Positions 35,673 through 44,911 of a stretch of DNA of 64,000 nucleotides are shown in pieces (position 1 is the stretch's first letter; the number at the start of each line of letters is the position of its first letter). This stretch comes from Zhongshania aliphaticivorans (lineage in GTDB: Bacteria > Pseudomonadota > Gammaproteobacteria > Pseudomonadales > Spongiibacteraceae). The position numbers and the translations under genes were made by a program. The notes under the pieces were generated by a model that saw only the letters and a list, made by a program, of their open reading frames with translations, searched no databases and had not been told where the DNA came from. The stretch covers positions 2,187,632-2,251,631 of the forward strand of contig NZ_CACSIK010000001.1 of NCBI RefSeq assembly GCF_902705875.1, read 5' to 3'.

Positions 35673-35739
35673 ATTTTCAAACAGCCATTTTTTAATTTAC
35701 GATGAACGAATATAGAAATAATCATATCCCCTTAGGTTA

Positions 35740-35749
35740 CCCCCCCCCC
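35740..35749 (+). repeat. Run of ten C upstream of TonB receptor gene
   Basis: Ten consecutive C lie about 176 bases before the receptor ATG, between the leuA terminator and that gene. Mononucleotide runs of this length are prone to slippage. If within the promoter or leader it could vary expression, but no -10/-35 pair can be fixed around it. Confidence 0.6.
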
Positions 35750-35801
35750 TTCAACTAGGAAGCAGCTCCCCGTTACATCCCTCAAATAACTTTTGCTTAC
35801 G

Positions 35802-35825
35802 CCTAAACTCACCCCTAAACTCACC
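35802..35825 (+). repeat. Two tandem 12-bp units in the TonB receptor leader
   Basis: CCTAAACTCACC occurs twice in direct succession, followed by further C-rich sequence. The frame through it begins with a TTG and is not the likely coding start. The rest of 35621-35924 shows no gene. Confidence 0.6.
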
Positions 35826-35924
35826 CCCCTCCCCCGCATACTGCGACAACTTGCCACATTGTTCGCCCATATTCGCTTTGATAATCTTGCCGCCGCGCTT
35901 CAGCACCTTTCATCAGAGTATTTT

Positions 35925-38015
35925 ATGACGATTTCCTTAAAGCCCATTCTTATTACACCGTGCCTATTTTTTAGTTTAACGGTGTCGGCCACAGAACAAT
36001 CACAAAGCGATAGCAAGCCTCGCGTTGAAGAGCTGACAGTATTCGGGCAGGAGCAAGGCAATTACACTTCGGCCTCAGTTTCTAACTTAAGTAATAATGG
36101 TATCGCGCTATCCGATACCCCTATTTCTATTCAAACAGTTCCTAAAGCGGTACTTGAAGACCAAGATGCGAACTCGCTACAAGACGCCCTGCGCAATGTC
36201 AGCGGTGTGCAACCGGCGTTTACCATGGGCGGGGCCTATGAGCGCCTCACAATTCGGGGCTTTACTAACAATCTCGCTAGCTATAAAAATGGGGTAATCC
36301 AGCCTGTATTGCATTTTTACCGGGCAAATACCGAACGAGTTGAAGTGTTAAAGGGACCAGCGGCATTGGAGCTGGGCATGAGTGACCCCGGTGGCGCAAT
36401 CAATGTGGTCACCCATAAGCCAACAGAAACACCTTATCTTAGTCTCAGCCAAAGTGTGGGCTCATTGGATGAATACAGCACCACCGTGAATGCGAACACG
36501 CCACTGGGCTCCAAGGACGTGTTGTTTCATGTTGATGCCTCGTGGCGACACTACGGCGGCTTTCGAGACATAACGGATACAGAAGAGTATATGATTGCGC
36601 CTTCGCTGCTGTTCAAACTATCTGATTCAACCCAGTTGCGTATCAATATGGAACTAGCGCAGGGCGAATACATTTACGACCAAGGCTTGCACGCCTGGGA
36701 AGATGGGATTATCGATCTACCCCGCGAGCGCAGCTACGGCCAAGACGATGCATTTCAAGATTTTGATAATCAAGCATTGGAATTGGTTATTGATCACGTT
36801 TTTAGCGAAGATTGGTCTTTGCAAGCCGGGGCCTCGTTTTCTAATTCAGAAACCTACTTCCGCTCTATTTACGCCACAGGAAACCCCTCACCGGGCAATA
36901 CTGTTGTGCGCCGCTCAGCGTGGTTTGGTCCCGAATCAGTCGATAGCCAAAGTTTTTGGACTCAACTAAACGGCCGCTTTAATACCGCGTCGATACAGCA
37001 CAATATCACGCTTGGTTTACAAGCCTTTGCCTACGATTTCGACGGCAAGGCATCTATTACGTTTATTGAAGAGATCGACATCCTTACTTACCGCTCAGGC
37101 GACTCAAGTATCAATGTGAGCGAGTACAACGGCTACCCCCAAGTCGATGCCATTACTCAGCAAGATGATCAGACTCAGGGTGTGTTCATTCAAGATCAAA
37201 TGTACCTGAGTGAAAGATTAATCGCGCTGCTTGGCCTCCGTTATGACTCGGCAAGCCGAGAGTTAGACACCTCGTATTTTTCTCCCGTTGAGCACTCTCA
37301 ACGAGATGACGATAAGACCACCGGCCGCGCTGGCCTTATTTATAAATTCGACAACGGCTTTTCGCCGTATATTAGTTACGCTACTTCCTTTGGCCCAGGT
37401 TTTAATTATTTACCCAGCGCGCTCTACGACCCCGAGGAGGCCGAACAAATTGAAGCGGGCTTTAAAGCCACGCTGTTTAACAATAAAGCACAGCTTAATC
37501 TGAGTATTTTTGAACTAACAAAAACCAATATACCCACTGCTGACCCCAATATTCCCAACCGCACTATTGCCATTGGCGAGGCGCAAAGCCGAGGCCTTGA
37601 ACTCGATGTTATCGGTGAATTTAATGACAATCTATCTGTTATGGGCAATTTGGCTTTGACCAAAACAGAGATCACCAAGGACTTTAGTGGCAATGAAGGC
37701 AATGAGTTGCCTAATGCGCCTGCAACCCAAGCCAGCTTATGGCTGCGATACACCTTGGGCTCTGTGGCATTAGGCGGTGGCCCTGTGTTTGTATCTGAGC
37801 GATTCGGCACGGCAGATAATAGCTATGAAGATGATGCCTACACCCGCTGGGATCTATTTGCGGCCTATGACTTTGAGCTGGGCAATGTTCCTGCCACCGC
37901 TCGCCTGGTGCTAAACAACATTACCGACGAAAGGTATTACACCCTGCGTTCACGCTGGTCGAATATGCCTAGCGAGCCCTTTAATGCGGTAGCGTCTGTT
38001 AGCCTTAGTTTTTAA
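35925..38015 (+). CDS. TonB-dependent siderophore receptor
   Basis: This 696-residue outer-membrane receptor for a ferric siderophore has a signal peptide (about 1-22, ending VSA-TE). A plug domain follows (about 45-160, with SIQTVPKAVLEDQ and GGAYERLTIRGF), then a 22-strand barrel ending in ASVSLSF. The TonB box is probably in EELTVFGQ near residue 33. I start at ATG 35925; an in-frame TTG at 35793 would add a proline-rich, non-signal sequence. The stop overlaps the PepSY start by one base, so the two are one operon. The ligand is unknown. Confidence 0.9.
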   Translation: MTISLKPILITPCLFFSLTVSATEQSQSDSKPRVEELTVFGQEQGNYTSASVSNLSNNGIALSDTPISIQTVPKAVLEDQDANSLQDALRNVSGVQPAFTMGGAYERLTIRGFTNNLASYKNGVIQPVLHFYRANTERVEVLKGPAALELGMSDPGGAINVVTHKPTETPYLSLSQSVGSLDEYSTTVNANTPLGSKDVLFHVDASWRHYGGFRDITDTEEYMIAPSLLFKLSDSTQLRINMELAQGEYIYDQGLHAWEDGIIDLPRERSYGQDDAFQDFDNQALELVIDHVFSEDWSLQAGASFSNSETYFRSIYATGNPSPGNTVVRRSAWFGPESVDSQSFWTQLNGRFNTASIQHNITLGLQAFAYDFDGKASITFIEEIDILTYRSGDSSINVSEYNGYPQVDAITQQDDQTQGVFIQDQMYLSERLIALLGLRYDSASRELDTSYFSPVEHSQRDDDKTTGRAGLIYKFDNGFSPYISYATSFGPGFNYLPSALYDPEEAEQIEAGFKATLFNNKAQLNLSIFELTKTNIPTADPNIPNRTIAIGEAQSRGLELDVIGEFNDNLSVMGNLALTKTEITKDFSGNEGNELPNAPATQASLWLRYTLGSVALGGGPVFVSERFGTADNSYEDDAYTRWDLFAAYDFELGNVPATARLVLNNITDERYYTLRSRWSNMPSEPFNAVASVSLSF

Positions 38016-39226
38016 TGCAGACGCAACGCAGCTTGAGCATATCGGGTTTACTTCGCTGGCTGCACCGCTATGTTGGCCTTGCCATTGCGTTGTTTATTAT
38101 CCTTGCCGCCTTTACCGGCAGTTTGCTCGCGTTTATGCCCGAGCTTGAAAAACTCACGGCGCCCAATTTGTTTAGCAGCAGCAATGCCGCCCCGCAATTG
38201 AGCTTTGCCGACTACGCGCTTGCCGCTGAAGCAATAGAGCCGCGTATTGTGGCGAAGTCGGTATCGTTTGCCGAACAAGGTCGGGTGATTGTCGGCGTTA
38301 TTGCTAAGACCAACCCTAGTAACGGACAGTTATTTACCGTTCCTTTTAGTCAGATGCTGCTCGACCCCGCCTCGGGGTCGCTGCTCGGCGTACGCACGCC
38401 GAGCGAGATTTCAGAGGGCTGGCAAAATATAATGCCCTTCATATACGACCTCCATTACAGCTTACTACTAGGCACGCCCGGCTGGTGGTTAATGGGCATT
38501 GTCGCCCTAATCTGGACAATAGACTGCTTTACCGGCTTGCTGATTACCTTCCCGCGCCGCAGTAAAAAAACCAACAAACACCGAAGCTGGGCAGCACAGT
38601 GGGGAAAAGCTTGGAAAATTAAAACCAAGAGTTCCGCAGCGCGTCTTAACTTTGATATTCACCGCGCCGCTAGCTTGTGGCTTTGGCTGATTCTTTTGGT
38701 CTTTGCTTGGAGCTCGGTCTATATGAATTTGTGGGCCAGCGTATACCTGCACGCTACCCGACAAGTGATGGAATATCATCCGCCGTGGCATTATCTTGCC
38801 GATCGCCAGCGCAGTGATCGCGAGCCGACCCTATCGTGGTCTAGCGCACAGCGCCACGCGACGGAATCAATGGCGACATTAGCCGAACAGGAAGGTCTGG
38901 ACATTATCCGCCCCAATGCGCTGGCATATACGGCGGCGTATGGCGCTTACCGCTATCGCGCCCAGACCAGTAGTGATTTAAGTGACCAGCACGTTCGCAC
39001 CGAAGTGTATATTGATGCTGTTAGTGGAGAAACTCTATTTACGTATCTGCCAACGGGACAGTTCTTGGGCAATACCGTCAGCTCTTGGCTACATGTATTG
39101 CATCGCGCGCGTATTTGGGGACTGTGGTATCAAATTGCGGTGAGTGCACTGGGCATTGCCTTAGTGGTGATCAGTGTTAGCGGTGTGCTTATTTGGTGGA
39201 AGAAACGCCGTCATAGCCGTCATTAA
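38015..39226 (+). CDS. PepSY-domain membrane protein coupled to siderophore receptor
   Basis: This 403-residue inner-membrane protein of the PepSY_TM group (FhuF/PiuB-like ferric-siderophore reductase class) has helices near 18-42, 145-170, 210-235 and 365-390. The first helix follows LLRWLHRYVGLAIALF and the last carries SVSGVLIWW. The overlap with the receptor (TAATG) shows tight coupling. It is a second copy of the PepSY theme; the protein at 4282 is a separate, longer paralogue. Confidence 0.85.
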   Translation: MQTQRSLSISGLLRWLHRYVGLAIALFIILAAFTGSLLAFMPELEKLTAPNLFSSSNAAPQLSFADYALAAEAIEPRIVAKSVSFAEQGRVIVGVIAKTNPSNGQLFTVPFSQMLLDPASGSLLGVRTPSEISEGWQNIMPFIYDLHYSLLLGTPGWWLMGIVALIWTIDCFTGLLITFPRRSKKTNKHRSWAAQWGKAWKIKTKSSAARLNFDIHRAASLWLWLILLVFAWSSVYMNLWASVYLHATRQVMEYHPPWHYLADRQRSDREPTLSWSSAQRHATESMATLAEQEGLDIIRPNALAYTAAYGAYRYRAQTSSDLSDQHVRTEVYIDAVSGETLFTYLPTGQFLGNTVSSWLHVLHRARIWGLWYQIAVSALGIALVVISVSGVLIWWKKRRHSRH

Positions 39227-39269
39227 TCGCCAGCAAGATTACCCTTTGTTTATCCCTATTTTATTCAGT

Positions 39270-40145
39270 TTATACAGCGCCATTTTTTATTAATTTCTGC
39301 AGGGCCTGTATTTGCTCAACAATATTGTCGCTGCCTGTCTTTGCCCCCATTGGGTCAACAGAGAACTGCACGGCATACCAGAGCACGGTTAAATAACAAT
39401 AGATAATCCGCCAGTGATATAAGCGCTGCCAATCTTTGCTTAGCAAAGATCGCTGTAAGTATTTAGACAGCAATAACTGCTGTTTCCCCTCGTCTAAACT
39501 GTGCCCCTCAACAATGACGGCAAGTTCATAAAATGCATCCCCCATCGCCGCGTACTCCCAATCAATCGCGTAAAGACATCCATCATCACTGACGATTAAA
39601 TTCTCTAACAACAAATCATTGTGGCAAACACAGCAAGCGGTATTTAATTTTTCCGCTTGTTTTATATGAGGGATAACCTGTGACGATAGTTTTTTTAAAT
39701 CATCATAAAATTCTTCACCGATATTTATCTCTGACCAATAGTGCTCCGCTTTTACATTAATATCTAAATATCCCTCAACTGCTGGCAGGGAATGAATACG
39801 CTGTAATAACTGCGCTAAAGACTGTAAACCTGCATTGTCGGCTTGCCAGTCACCCCCCTGCACATATCGGCTTACCATATACTGGTTTTGCGCATCATAA
39901 TGCACGAGTGGTGCACATAGCTCGGCGCTGTCAGCAGACCGCATTACCTGCGATTCCACTTTTCGATCTAAATTCAAGGCCGCGCTTAATGCTGAATTTT
40001 CACGCAAGACCATATCGACACCATCAGCCGATATTAAATAACTTTTGTTGGTTAAGCCCCCTAGTAAAGGCCTAATAAGCGAAGGCTTTTCGCGACTCCA
40101 TAAATGCCAGTCGGCGGGAATAATTGCAGACTGGCGTGACATCAT
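39270..40145 (-). CDS. Phosphotransferase, probable thiamine kinase-like
   Basis: This 291-residue protein has the aminoglycoside-phosphotransferase/choline-kinase fold. The catalytic loop CHNDLLLENL (His-x-Asp) is near residue 155, and the metal-binding IDWEYA near 175. It overlaps PnuC by four bases. In the thiamine-regulated operon it is best interpreted as a thiamine (or thiamine-precursor) kinase trapping substrate after uptake. That specificity is inferred from the TPP riboswitch and neighbours, not from sequence alone. Confidence 0.8.
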   Translation of the reverse strand: MMSRQSAIIPADWHLWSREKPSLIRPLLGGLTNKSYLISADGVDMVLRENSALSAALNLDRKVESQVMRSADSAELCAPLVHYDAQNQYMVSRYVQGGDWQADNAGLQSLAQLLQRIHSLPAVEGYLDINVKAEHYWSEINIGEEFYDDLKKLSSQVIPHIKQAEKLNTACCVCHNDLLLENLIVSDDGCLYAIDWEYAAMGDAFYELAVIVEGHSLDEGKQQLLLSKYLQRSLLSKDWQRLYHWRIIYCYLTVLWYAVQFSVDPMGAKTGSDNIVEQIQALQKLIKNGAV

Positions 40146-40768
40146 GGTGTAGAAGTAACCGCGTTTTCACGATTGTAAATAAGCCGCCACTGAAAGAATC
40201 CTATCACTACCAACACTACATACAGCACAAACAATAATGCGGTGAGATACAGCTCTCTATCTATATATAAATAAACCGAGACGCCATCAATCACAATCCA
40301 ATAAATCCAATTTTCCAAAACTTTACGCGTCACCATATAGGTGGTGACGACAGCACCCCAGGTGGTAAACGAATCAAGATACGGTAAGGCGGCATGGGTA
40401 GATGTTTGTAATATATAACCAAAACCTAGGGTTAAGATGCCTACCGCAGCAATAACAACAATATGCCTTAAAAATGACCAGCGATGTATGCGCAGGGTTT
40501 GTTCATTACCCCCACTTCGCCACTGCCACCAACCATATACCGCCATGACTAAATAAAAAATTTGCAAGGCAGATTCCATCAATAAACTCACATCCCAAAA
40601 CAGAAATATATAAATTGATGTACTGATAAACGCGGTATACCAACACAGACTATTTTCCCGCATAGCCAGTATTAGATACCCTAGGGCGAGAACAACCGCA
40701 GCCACTTCCCACCAGGACATAGCCGCAACGGCATCACCTATCGCAGCGACAATTTTATCTCTAGTCAT
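40142..40768 (-). CDS. PnuC-family permease, probably thiamine-specific (PnuT)
   Basis: This 208-residue inner-membrane permease of the PnuC family has about seven helices. The conserved tryptophan-rich block AVYGWWQWRSGG lies near residues 80-91. PnuC proteins import vitamins such as nicotinamide riboside, and PnuT members import thiamine. The TPP riboswitch and kinase-like neighbour favour thiamine. It overlaps the preceding YkoF-like gene by eight bases and the following kinase by four. Confidence 0.85.
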   Translation of the reverse strand: MTRDKIVAAIGDAVAAMSWWEVAAVVLALGYLILAMRENSLCWYTAFISTSIYIFLFWDVSLLMESALQIFYLVMAVYGWWQWRSGGNEQTLRIHRWSFLRHIVVIAAVGILTLGFGYILQTSTHAALPYLDSFTTWGAVVTTYMVTRKVLENWIYWIVIDGVSVYLYIDRELYLTALLFVLYVVLVVIGFFQWRLIYNRENAVTSTP

Positions 40769-41021
40769 TTTCAGCCACAGGGCTTAAATCGCCAATAAAT
40801 TTGCAGACAAAAATTGCACGGCCAAATTGTTCATACGAAGCCCGCATTTCCATTTTTAGGATATCCATCACCACATCATAATCACCAAACACCTGTGTGC
40901 TCATGGTATTGGTGAATACCTGCAAGGCAGGATGGCTATTCAAACGGTCAATGAAACCTTGAATCGCAGGAATAAATTCTTCCTTTAATGGGTACATACT
41001 GATTTCAACAGAGAGTTTCAT
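40761..41021 (-). CDS. Thiamine-binding YkoF/MTH1187-like protein
   Basis: This 86-residue protein is a small ferredoxin-like fold related to the YkoF/MTH1187 group (LSVEISMYPLKEEFIPAIQGF, then FGDYDVVMDIL). Members bind thiamine or its precursors and sit in thiamine transport operons. It lies 11 bases after the TonB receptor gene and overlaps the permease gene. The length is normal for a one-domain version. Confidence 0.82.
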   Translation of the reverse strand: MKLSVEISMYPLKEEFIPAIQGFIDRLNSHPALQVFTNTMSTQVFGDYDVVMDILKMEMRASYEQFGRAIFVCKFIGDLSPVAEND

Positions 41022-41032
41022 TTACGCCTTCC

Positions 41033-43177
41033 TTAAAAAGTATAATTAGCTGAGACACCCATTACCCTGGGCTCGCCAAACTGATAATACGTTTCTGGGG
41101 CGTAGCCATTAGCTGGGTTGTTACCAAAGGCATTACTGAAGTAAAAACCACGTGTTTGATAGTCTTTATCCGTCAAATTCCGCCCCCATAACGACACATC
41201 CCAATTGCTGGCATAGTAAGTTAATCGTGCATTAACTAGCTCATATGCACTGGATTTCTCGTTGTGGCTATTTGAAAAATAAAACTCATCCTTGCCTTCA
41301 AGCTCTACCCGCAATACCAGATTCGCCATCAAAGATAACTCACTGCCCACAAAGAATTGGTATTTCGGAGCATGAGCCACTTCGCGACCATCTAAATTAA
41401 CCGGCGCTAATGCCACACCATTATTGTCGTCTTTGGCGTCGACGTGGGACTGGCTTACAAAATCATCAAACTCGGCCTTCAACAAGCCGGCTGTGGCAAA
41501 AAAACGCAGCGACTCACTGGCCAAATAATTAAACTCTACTTCTATCCCTGCGGTTTTTCCACCAGCGGCGTTAGCGAGGAAATCATCAAAGGAGAAGTTA
41601 TTAGGGTCGAATATTGATTGCTTGGCCTGAACATCACTACGGTCCTGATAAAACACCGCCAATTGTGTTTGCAAGCGATTATCTAGCCAATTCCCTTTTA
41701 GACCCAGCTCGTAATTGATCATGCTCTCGGTATCAAACTCATACATATTCGAGCTAATGTCAGTGTTAGTCGCCGCTGCTGAGATAATGCGGCCATTCAC
41801 CCCACCGGCTTTATAGCCACGAGAAAGTGTGCCGTATAGCAATGCATTGTCTGTGAAGCGAAATTCCAAAGTGAGGTTACCACCCCACAAGTCTTCGTCT
41901 TTATCAGAGCGGACCAGTAAAGAATCACTGTAATCGGCGTTTCGCTTTTCAAAGCGCAGGCCAGATACCAAATCAAATTTATCATTAAGATGGCTTCTTA
42001 GCTGACCATAAAGGGCGTAATTCTCGGTTTCAAACTCACTATTAAAGCTGGCATTGCGCTCTAAATCTTCGCTTTCTTGACGTAAATAAACACCGGCAAC
42101 CCAGCTAGTACTGGCATTAAAAAGCGCAGATTCGTCACTGGAGATAAAACGCACATCGACACTGATATTATCTTTATCACGCAAGTAACTATCTACTGAG
42201 CTGTACTCAATGGGATCAAAACCGACGTAACTCCAGTCCTCATCGTAGCTATATTCAGACTCGGAGTTAGCAAAGCTTAATACCGATTCAAGACTAAATA
42301 AGGCATTACCCGACCAATGGGTAATAATTGACGCTGCCACCGTTTCTTGGGCGTCAGTACCCGGCTGATCTGATTGGGTTTGACGGTTTTGGAATAAAGA
42401 AAAAGCGTCATAGCCGTTATCTGCATCGAGGTACAGCAGATTAAAATCCATCTCTAGAGTGTCACTGGCCGCAAAACTCAGCTTGGCCCGCACTACCGAC
42501 TCATCTATATTGTTGACATCATCACGACCTAAAAAAGTGTTTTCAATATAGCCATCAGACTGCTGCTTTTGTAAAGCCACCCGGTAGCCCAGACGTTCAC
42601 TTAAGGGCCCACTACTGACGACACCCAAGGTCTGACTATTATACTCTGCCACCTCGGCCGATACTTTTACCATGGATTCTTCAGTCGGCGCATTGCTTGT
42701 CATGCTAATTAAGCCTGCCAAGGCATTCGCCCCGTATGCTGTGCCCTGCGGGCCACGTAAAACTTCTACCTGTCCGATATCTAGAGTACTTGCTGCCAAG
42801 CCCAAGCCGCTAAAATCGATACCATCAATAATCAAGCCCACCGAGGGGCTCACTGGATCGATAAACTGACTGCGCTCGCCAATACCGCGAATTTGAAAAT
42901 AGCGACCTCGTGATGCACCAGAAGAGAAATTGACGTTTGGTGCAAGGTTCAAAAGCTGCTCGATATTATTTGCGCCGCGCATCTCTATCGTGGCGGCGTC
43001 AAATACACTGACCGTGGCCGCAAGATCCAGTAAACGATGGTCTCTAAACTGGCTCGTAACCACCACTTCTTCAGGGGCAAGCCCTTTGGCATTGGCGGCA
43101 TGACTGGCACTCGCAGCAAAGAGGCAAGCTAGACTGATAGAACAAACGATGGCTTTGGGGGTAAAAAAAGGTTTCAT
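41033..43177 (-). CDS. TonB-dependent receptor of the thiamine operon
   Basis: This 714-residue outer-membrane receptor has a signal peptide (about 1-28, ending ASHAAN), a TonB box near PEEVVVTSQF, a plug domain (about 45-155, with RGPQGTAYGANALAG) and a barrel ending VSANYTF. I start at ATG 43177, which has GAGAGA just upstream; the frame extends to 43210 without support. It is the first gene after the TPP riboswitch, so it probably brings thiamine or a thiamine-like compound across the outer membrane. Confidence 0.88.
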   Translation of the reverse strand: MKPFFTPKAIVCSISLACLFAASASHAANAKGLAPEEVVVTSQFRDHRLLDLAATVSVFDAATIEMRGANNIEQLLNLAPNVNFSSGASRGRYFQIRGIGERSQFIDPVSPSVGLIIDGIDFSGLGLAASTLDIGQVEVLRGPQGTAYGANALAGLISMTSNAPTEESMVKVSAEVAEYNSQTLGVVSSGPLSERLGYRVALQKQQSDGYIENTFLGRDDVNNIDESVVRAKLSFAASDTLEMDFNLLYLDADNGYDAFSLFQNRQTQSDQPGTDAQETVAASIITHWSGNALFSLESVLSFANSESEYSYDEDWSYVGFDPIEYSSVDSYLRDKDNISVDVRFISSDESALFNASTSWVAGVYLRQESEDLERNASFNSEFETENYALYGQLRSHLNDKFDLVSGLRFEKRNADYSDSLLVRSDKDEDLWGGNLTLEFRFTDNALLYGTLSRGYKAGGVNGRIISAAATNTDISSNMYEFDTESMINYELGLKGNWLDNRLQTQLAVFYQDRSDVQAKQSIFDPNNFSFDDFLANAAGGKTAGIEVEFNYLASESLRFFATAGLLKAEFDDFVSQSHVDAKDDNNGVALAPVNLDGREVAHAPKYQFFVGSELSLMANLVLRVELEGKDEFYFSNSHNEKSSAYELVNARLTYYASNWDVSLWGRNLTDKDYQTRGFYFSNAFGNNPANGYAPETYYQFGEPRVMGVSANYTF

Positions 43178-43385
43178 GGTTCTCTCAAAACAATAGAACG
43201 AAGGGGCCAATGTATAAGTAGGTCATTAAATCTGTGGCAAGAAAGTAGCTGCAGATAACCGACATTCACAATATGTAAATGAGAGTTAGAGCGCGGTAGC
43301 GACGCCGACAGATGCAATAAAAACACTTAATCAAAGGCTCCCGAAGAGAGACCCGGTGCGCGCTAGAAAAGGATTGTGAACACAC

Positions 43386-43483
43386 CTATTCCTACGCCGG
43401 TATTAACCGGATCAGGTTCAAGGGTTTGCAGTGTGATTATCATTCACCGCATCTCAGGCCACAGCCACCCCTTAGGATTTCGG
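43386..43483 (-). ncRNA. TPP riboswitch (THI element)
   Basis: Read on the minus strand, the leader contains the classic conserved blocks: GGGGTGGCTGTGGCCTGAGA, then CCCTTGAACCTGATCCGGTT, then AATACCGGCGTAGGAA. These form the two parallel arms of the thiamine-pyrophosphate aptamer. It lies about 210 bases before the receptor ATG at 43177. When TPP is abundant the downstream uptake genes should be turned off. I cannot say whether control is transcriptional or translational, as no clear terminator T tract is seen. The remainder of 43178-43657 appears non-coding. Confidence 0.95.
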
Positions 43484-43657
43484 GCCAGACTATAGCAGAT
43501 ATAGTACTTAGCGGGAATGTCGTTTGTTGGCAGCCAAGGAATTGGCAATGTGAAGGATATAAATAGATGTAACACATGACGCTACTACGACATGTCTTTG
43601 TGGAGCTGTAAAAATTTACGCCTTACAGCGGGCTTAGCTTGAGCTAGTAGAGATTAA

Positions 43658-44110
43658 TCAATGTGCGGTTTTTGACATGGCCTTAATCAAATCTGCTTCA
43701 CTGGCAGATATTCCGCAACGTTGGGCCAACTCAGTTGCAGCAAGTCCCTGCCCGGCCATAACACTTACTTGCTGATAAAACCGCATGTCTTTTTTATCGG
43801 CATCACTGCGTTGCTGACGCTCGCCCAGCATTTCCAAGTATTCTTCCAAGGCCAAAACGCGTTCACCCAATATCGCCAGCGCTGAATTTTGATGTTCAAT
43901 TTTATGTTCTAAAGCCAAAACCAAGGCGTCGGAGTTAGTTTCAAGCGTCGCAGCGGCTTTTATCGTTGCGCTGCGACGTGATTTAAGGGCAAACATTAAC
44001 ACCCCTACACCCACTAAGCTCAACACCAAGCCCAGCATTGACGCTTCAGACAGCCCTTGAAACCATTCAATAAACGCCATTGGAAATTGCAGATATTCAT
44101 ATTTAGTCAT
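43658..44110 (-). CDS. DUF2802 protein
   Basis: This protein of about 150 residues has a transmembrane segment (residues about 24-43, ASMLGLVLSLVGVGVLMFAL) and a coiled-coil-like central region. It has a C-terminal helix-turn-helix-like segment (GLAATELAQRCGISASEADLI) that is the DUF2802 hallmark. In related bacteria this gene ends the chemotaxis cluster after cheW. Here it follows fliA directly. The ATG at 44110 is preferred; a GTG two codons earlier is possible. The function is unknown. Confidence 0.8.
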   Translation of the reverse strand: MTKYEYLQFPMAFIEWFQGLSEASMLGLVLSLVGVGVLMFALKSRRSATIKAAATLETNSDALVLALEHKIEHQNSALAILGERVLALEEYLEMLGERQQRSDADKKDMRFYQQVSVMAGQGLAATELAQRCGISASEADLIKAMSKTAH

Positions 44111-44176
44111 TGCCACTTCACCCTGTCGTTTTCAATAATCTATCGCTGCAAGCCTGCAACTTATCGCTGTGCTTCA

Positions 44177-44911
44177 TTACGCCGCCGTCCAATCGCTTAA
44201 TCGTCCTTTAAGCCGAACAATTGCCTGACTGTGTATCTGACAAACTCTCGATTCACTGACTTCCATGACCTCGCCAATTTCCTTAAGATTAAGTCCGTTT
44301 TCGTAGTACAGCGCCATGACGAGTTTTTCCCGCTCGGGGAGAGAATTAATTTGGGATGCTAAGGCATGCTGAAAATCATGCTCAAGCACATTTTCCAATG
44401 GTGCATAACGATCATCACCACCCCCTACTTCGACCACAGTGTCATTTTCACCTTCACTCATTTGATCTAGGCTAAACAACCGCACTGAACTCGTATCTCG
44501 CAATAGCTCGTGATACTCGTCCAAGGAAATATTCATTTCGTCAGCAATGTCTTGGCCATTCGCTTCTCGACCAAGGCGTCCCTCGACGCTCCGTACCGCT
44601 TCACTCATTTCCCGCAACTGACGCGTCACTGATCTTGGAGCCCAACCGGCTTGACGCATTTGATCAATCATCGCACCACGAACACGAATACTGGCAAAGG
44701 TTTCAAAGCTCGCCCCCTTGTCCATCTCGTAGTTACTACCCGCTTCTAGCAGGCCAATCATGCCGGCCTGAATGAGATCATCTACCTCCACACTGGCCGG
44801 TAAGCGACTTACCAAATGATAGGCAATTCGCTTAACCAAAGGCGCATGACGACTAACCAGCTCTTCGCGGCTACCATACTGCACATTTAAATAAGCGGAA
44901 CGACCATTCAC
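44177..44911 (-). CDS. fliA: Flagellar sigma factor 28
   Basis: This 244-residue sigma factor directs RNA polymerase to late flagellar genes. Region 2 (HAPLVKRIAYHLVSRLP, VDDLIQAGMIGLLEA), region 3 and region 4 (REKLVMALYYENGLNLKEIGEVMEVSESRVCQIHSQAI) are complete. It overlaps the fleN stop by four bases. It is normally held by anti-sigma FlgM, which is not in this window. Confidence 0.96.
   Translation of the reverse strand: MNGRSAYLNVQYGSREELVSRHAPLVKRIAYHLVSRLPASVEVDDLIQAGMIGLLEAGSNYEMDKGASFETFASIRVRGAMIDQMRQAGWAPRSVTRQLREMSEAVRSVEGRLGREANGQDIADEMNISLDEYHELLRDTSSVRLFSLDQMSEGENDTVVEVGGGDDRYAPLENVLEHDFQHALASQINSLPEREKLVMALYYENGLNLKEIGEVMEVSESRVCQIHSQAIVRLKGRLSDWTAA

Noticed and set aside
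35793..35924. TTG start and proline-rich N-terminus for the TonB receptor
   Set aside because: It would place the signal peptide internally; ATG 35925 begins directly with a normal signal sequence.
43425..43450. Fur-like TGATTATCATTCA near the thiamine operon
   Set aside because: The bases belong to a variable stem of the TPP riboswitch, which explains their palindromic form.
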